A DNA stretch of 64,000 nt, taken from contig CALZFC010000077.1 of the NCBI GenBank assembly GCA_945643635.1, positions 904,001 to 968,000 of the forward strand. The letters run 5' to 3'. Of this stretch, positions 60,606-64,000 are shown one piece after another. The notes under the pieces were generated by a model. That model was not told the DNA's origin and made no database searches. It saw only the letters and a list, made by a program, of their open reading frames with translations. Origin of the DNA: Allodiplogaster sudhausi. Lineage: Eukaryota; Nematoda; Chromadorea; Rhabditida; Diplogasteridae. Position numbers and translations under genes: made by a program. Every line of letters begins with the position of its first letter. Positions within the stretch are counted from its first letter, which is position 1.

Positions 60606-61484
60606 CTAGTTTCCCTGGGATGAGGATCCAGCCGGAGAGACATGCATGTCCCGGCTGGACTGGGAAGCACCGGGAGCGAGCGACTGGGGGGGATGAGAAG
60701 ACAGGGGAGCCGGCCTAGTCAGACGAACACCTCCCCTGATCTCATCCTTCCTCCAGAGCTCGTCCCTGTACATGACCCAACCGGCGCCCGGTTCCGATCT
60801 ACGGAGATCGGCGAGCTGCTTGCGCAGACTGCGCCACCGGGCCCGTTCCTCAACCGTCATGCTCTTGCGCACGTAGATGCCATGCCAGCGGGCATCACCT
60901 CGCAGTAGATATGCGCCTTTCAGCGCCTGGAGGTGATGGCCACGCGTGGGGAGCGTGACCTTGAGCAATCGGGGACGGTCTCCAGGCCGGCCCATCCGGA
61001 AAACCGTTTGGGCGCGGCACTCGACCCCGATCGCAGCAAGGAGCTCGGCAACCGTGCTCTCATCCGCCACCTGACGAGCCTGCTGAGTGAGGTCGGCAGC
61101 ACCTTCCGGGAGGTTCGCGATGACGATGGAACGCTCCCGGAGGTGCTGTTCCACGATCGACTCACTAGCCGACGAGCCAGGGGGGAGAGGAGCGGAAGAC
61201 GGAGGGAAAAGGGAGCGGGAGAGAGTGGCAGGGGGGACAGCAGAGGGAGAAATAGCTCCTGGGAGATGGGAAGGAGAGTGGAGAGCAGACAGCTGTTCGA
61301 CCGTGCGTGCCATAAGCAGGAGAAGATTGGAAAAACAAGACCATACCTCTTTGTTCATGCCGCTGGGGACGTCCCTGGTGGCGAATTCGATCGACTGTGT
61401 GACGAGGGTTTCGAGATTGGAAGGGAGTGACGGAGACGAGGAAGAGGAAAGGGGATTTGAGGCAGGCCTCTTCTTGGGGGGCAT
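60606..61484 (-). CDS. LINE ORF1 nucleic-acid-binding protein
   Basis: 292 aa. A Ser/Pro-rich N-terminal third precedes an RRM-like domain (RSIVIANLPEG at about residue 116, then VFRMGRPGDRPRLLKVTLP) and the conserved IYVRKSMTVEERARWRSLRK segment. This layout is that of CR1-type ORF1 proteins, which coat the element RNA. The stop TAG at 60606-60608 overlaps the open ORF2 frame. Confidence 0.85.
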   Translation of the reverse strand: MPPKKRPASNPLSSSSSPSLPSNLETLVTQSIEFATRDVPSGMNKEVWSCFSNLLLLMARTVEQLSALHSPSHLPGAISPSAVPPATLSRSLFPPSSAPLPPGSSASESIVEQHLRERSIVIANLPEGAADLTQQARQVADESTVAELLAAIGVECRAQTVFRMGRPGDRPRLLKVTLPTRGHHLQALKGAYLLRGDARWHGIYVRKSMTVEERARWRSLRKQLADLRRSEPGAGWVMYRDELWRKDEIRGGVRLTRPAPLSSHPPQSLAPGASQSSRDMHVSPAGSSSQGN

Positions 61485-61556
61485 TTGGGCAGAGGGGAGA
61501 TTGATAGAAACTTGTAAATCCCATCTTAACTGCTAACTCTGAATCCTATCTTGCAG

Positions 61557-62274
61557 AGTTTCGTAACTGGGTGCAAATGTCAACTCAACCGACTCGAACT
61601 ACGAAGCACTCGATGTTCTACAGGTTCGATTGATCTAATTAAACTTTTTTTTAGGATTTAGGGTACGAGTTGGCCAAGTTGGCCAACTCGACTCCACGCC
61701 TCACGGATCTTCACGCAAACGCGGTTCGTTCTTCCTCTCTTTGTAGCATTCTCTCTCTCTCTCTCTCTCTCTCCTCTCTCTCCTTTTCCAGCCGTCTACA
61801 ATGATCTGAAGAGGACGGTCAGGCCAGCGCATCTCTGACGATCACCTCTGCCGGAGAGCTGAAGAAACCCGACAGCGGATATAAGGTGTGAATGGGAACA
61901 TGGTAGTAGCGGGTTACTGTAGCCTTTATTTGTTCTGTGCAACGCATACAGAATGATTCAATACCTTTTGTTATCAAATCTGGATTTCAGGCTTCCTCCT
62001 CTGCTCGGGCCAAGACATCATCGAGAATGCGAAGCAGTCGACTCCAGAGGTACATTTTTCCCTCTCTAATTATGCTTTTTGCAAAGCCTTTGATGGACTA
62101 GACAATGTGCTCAAGTATCTCTACCTCTTCCCCCACTCTCTCGTACTCGTTGTTTGTCTGTCTCGCTCTCTTTCTCTATCATATCTTCTTCTTTCTATGC
62201 AGGATGTCTTCAAGAAAAGTAGCGGCTGGACGGATACCAGCACCCTCCCTCCTCTCGCATCAAGGATGTTGTCT
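61557..62274 (+). pseudogene. Exon-like blocks of an unrecognised gene, possibly decayed
   Basis: Five blocks have good splice borders. The first ends LGANVNSTDSNYEALDVLQ at 61623. The second is 61655-61723 (DLGYELAKLANSTPRLTDLH). The third is 61792-61885, best reading DGQASASLTITSAGELKKPD. The fourth is 61991-62049 (FLLCSGQDIIENAKQSTPE), and the fifth 62203-62274 (DVFKKSSGWTDTSTLPPLAS) ends at GTAAGT. Blocks 1-2 and 4-5 join in phase, but block 3 has no stop-free frame joining both neighbours, suggesting decay or a wrong border. No family was recognised. It lies inside the 8.27-kb element. Confidence 0.35.
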
Positions 62275-62759
62275 GTAAGTCCGCCGAGTAGCTCTTTCGA
62301 GAGCGAAAGGGGCTTGACAACATTTCCTAGTTTGTTTATGTTTGTTTACTTTTGTAATTGTCTTTAATTTTTCATTTTACTCGGTATAAAGAATTTATGT
62401 TTTTTTCGCGATTTGTGAGAAATTTCTGCTCAAAATGAGCATATTCTCACAGTTTCGGAAACATATTTGATTCCTTTGTTGTTGAATGAAGCCTTTTTTA
62501 CTCTCTAATAGTTGTTCAAGTTGAACGAAATTGGTAAAATGCCAGGTTCAACCCGTTAGACCATCGCTCGAGTTCAGTAGTATGCTCGATCGCGACCGGG
62601 ATTGGCAAAATGCCAAGAATTATTCTAAAATGAGATGGTAGAGGGGTCACGCGTGACGAAAAATCAATCGTGCCGGGTGTGTTTTAATAATTGGGTCACG
62701 TAGGGAGCCCAGGTGGCCCGGATTGGACTCCATTGGACTGCACCGATCCCAGCGCTGTG
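62275..62759. other. Right interior of the 8.27-kb element
   Basis: No exon was supported. It ends with the right terminal repeat (about 62705-62759). A tRNA-like fragment on the minus strand near 62540-62575 is too degenerate to call. Confidence 0.4.
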
Positions 62760-64000
62760 ATGCATGCATATAAGGCCGGAAATATAAAATCAATTTATAG
62801 CGCATGGAAAAAGCGCGTGTAGAAGAGAGAACAAGGGGAGGAGAGGGTGTGGAATTTCTTCTGATATGCACAAACATTTGCCGGAACGGACCTTTAAGCG
62901 AAATTTCGACTGGCCGACCAAAGACTTATCTTAACTCTACTTATATACACCTAACCTGGAGAAGATAACATCGATTAACAAATATTTCAAGCATATTAGT
63001 AAAAGTGATCGCAGTGGAAACCACCGCCCGCCGGTCTTCTTATCAATGAAACCTTTAGCTATAGATTGAAAACGAAACTCTAGCGCTTATTAAAAAAAAG
63101 AATTAAAAACACATTATGATATGCATTACAAATTAACCGAAATTTCGACTGACCGACCCATATGATTTTTTGGCTCCCCAATAAGTCCTGTAAAAAATAT
63201 GTACTAAATAAATAGAAAAAAGTGAAAAGCAATAAATTATTATAAATACCAAATCGATGCTATCTTTAAAAAGACTCATACTCTTCTCGCATAGCCGAAT
63301 GACATCCCCGATTCGCTTGGCTCTCCTATTACATTTCATCGTTTATTTCAGAATGACATCAATTTATATACCTATGCATGCATATAAGGCCGGAAATATA
63401 AAATCAATTTATAAATTTAGTGCTAATTTATCGCTGATTCGGAATGAACTCGAATGGATAAATGCACAAAACTGTTATATTTCAATCCGTCCATTAAAAG
63501 CGATCACAGCGGAAACCAAAACGCGCCCGCTCTCTTGCCAATTTCTCTACTAACAATAGATTTTCAAAGAAAGAGAGGGTACTTACAATTAGTATCGAAG
63601 GTGACATTGAAGGGTATCCTTTTGAAATTTGTCTAGACAGCAAAACCACATATGCATTGTGGATGAGGAATTGTCTTCTTATGCTTTCCGTTAAACATTA
63701 AAAGACCTCTCCGGCGAATTTGCGTGCATATCAGAAGAAATTTCTACCCTCCTTTTCTCTCTTTTTTCCATTATCTCTCGACCTTCCCTAGATGCTAAGA
63801 AAGTACGTGAGAGCGCATGGAAAAAGCGCGTGTAGAAGAGAGAAAAAGGGGAGGGGGCATTTCATCTGATATGCACAAAGCGTTCCTTCAAGCGAAATCC
63901 CGACTGGCCAAAAGAATAATTTTTACTCCACTTATATACACCTAACAAGGCAAAAAATGCGATCAATCGATCTCAAATATTTTAAGCCACATTAGTAAAA
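62760..64000. repeat. 1.2-kb dispersed repeat, right-hand copy
   Basis: 62766-62798 continues the interrupted copy from 54486. From 62799 a second copy, nearly identical to 32070-33310, runs to the end of the window. It holds an uninterrupted CCTATGCATGCATATAAGG at 63371-63389. Confidence 0.85.

Larger units (their letters stand above)
57378..61530 (-). mobile_element. Apparently full-length CR1-like non-LTR retrotransposon
   Basis: Minus-strand order is ORF1 (61484-60606), ORF2 (60534-57772), a 3' UTR of about 390 bases and a short (AAAT)n tail, which appears as (ATTT)n at 57378-57411. The 3' UTR recurs in the truncated copy at 35715-36120. The 5' border is approximate and no target duplication was found. 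It lies within the 8.27-kb element. Both frames are uninterrupted, so it may be recently active. Confidence 0.88.
54487..62759. mobile_element. 8.27-kb TIR-flanked element carrying gene cargo
   Basis: The ends are inverted repeats, CACAGCGCTGGG perfect and then imperfect to about 50 bases (including CAGTCCAAT and a G-rich GCCAC). A duplication ATGCAT flanks them (54481-54486 and 62760-62765). The host is the 1.2-kb repeat, whose uninterrupted copies at 32649-32667 and 63371-63389 read CCTATGCATGCATATAAGG, so the empty site is seen directly. Because ATGCATGCAT is itself repetitive, the duplication could be 4 to 6 bp. Inside are an RS/RGG protein gene, an intact LINE on the minus strand and further exon-like blocks. 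No transposase was recognised, so it is either non-autonomous with captured genes or of an unknown class. Confidence 0.75.

Noticed and set aside
62540..62600. tRNA-like boxes on the minus strand
   Set aside because: A box A-like TGGTCTAACGG is present but the cloverleaf cannot be completed.

Overview
This is a 64 kb stretch of a nematode nuclear genome. Genes have many short introns with GT..AG borders and TTTCAG-type acceptors. The recognisable proteins are typical nematode families: UDP-glucuronosyltransferases (UGTs), an srg-like chemoreceptor and a peptide-type seven-transmembrane receptor. The rest is a dense mosaic of small DNA transposons and a CR1-like LINE. Gene style suggests a free-living rhabditid or diplogastrid worm; that lineage call is inference. 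No rRNA gene, convincing tRNA gene or CRISPR array was seen.

1-9.4 kb: an eight-exon receptor gene on the minus strand (7828-5425, 333 aa, every junction in phase) and a decayed tandem copy of its first two exons (2775-2009). A C-rich MITE family sits in introns of both.

8.9-23.6 kb: a plus-strand UGT cluster. It holds a relic of one exon (8955), UGT-A (9403-13546, broken by a 1165-bp transposon in exon 4 and a lost exon-7 end), an orphan terminal exon (16785), the pseudogene UGT-B (17361-19487) and the intact 11-exon UGT-C (20425-23610, 535 aa). The sugar-donor and membrane exons are almost identical between intact and dead copies, which points to gene conversion. A small Cys-rich ET/Ly6-like secreted or anchored protein lies between A and B on the minus strand.

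24-28.1 kb: an intact srg-like chemoreceptor (28127-25996, 297 aa, eight exons) facing a broken plus-strand copy of its last two exons.

28.2-54.5 kb: repeat territory. It contains a 3.9-kb element with long terminal inverted repeats, a recurring 1.2-kb repeat, a family of diverged blocks carrying exon-like segments and GA/TC microsatellites, a 5'-truncated LINE copy, a 1.5-kb hAT-type element with gene-like cargo, and an unusual run of ten perfect hairpins (36459-36929).

54.5-62.8 kb: an 8.27-kb segment with terminal inverted repeats and a target duplication, inserted into the 1.2-kb repeat. Uninterrupted repeat copies in this window serve as empty sites. It carries a spliced RS/RGG-rich protein gene, an apparently intact LINE (ORF1 and ORF2, minus strand) and other exon-like blocks. 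The window ends in another 1.2-kb repeat copy.

Gene models were built by eye from splice phase and paralogue comparison. No database search was possible.
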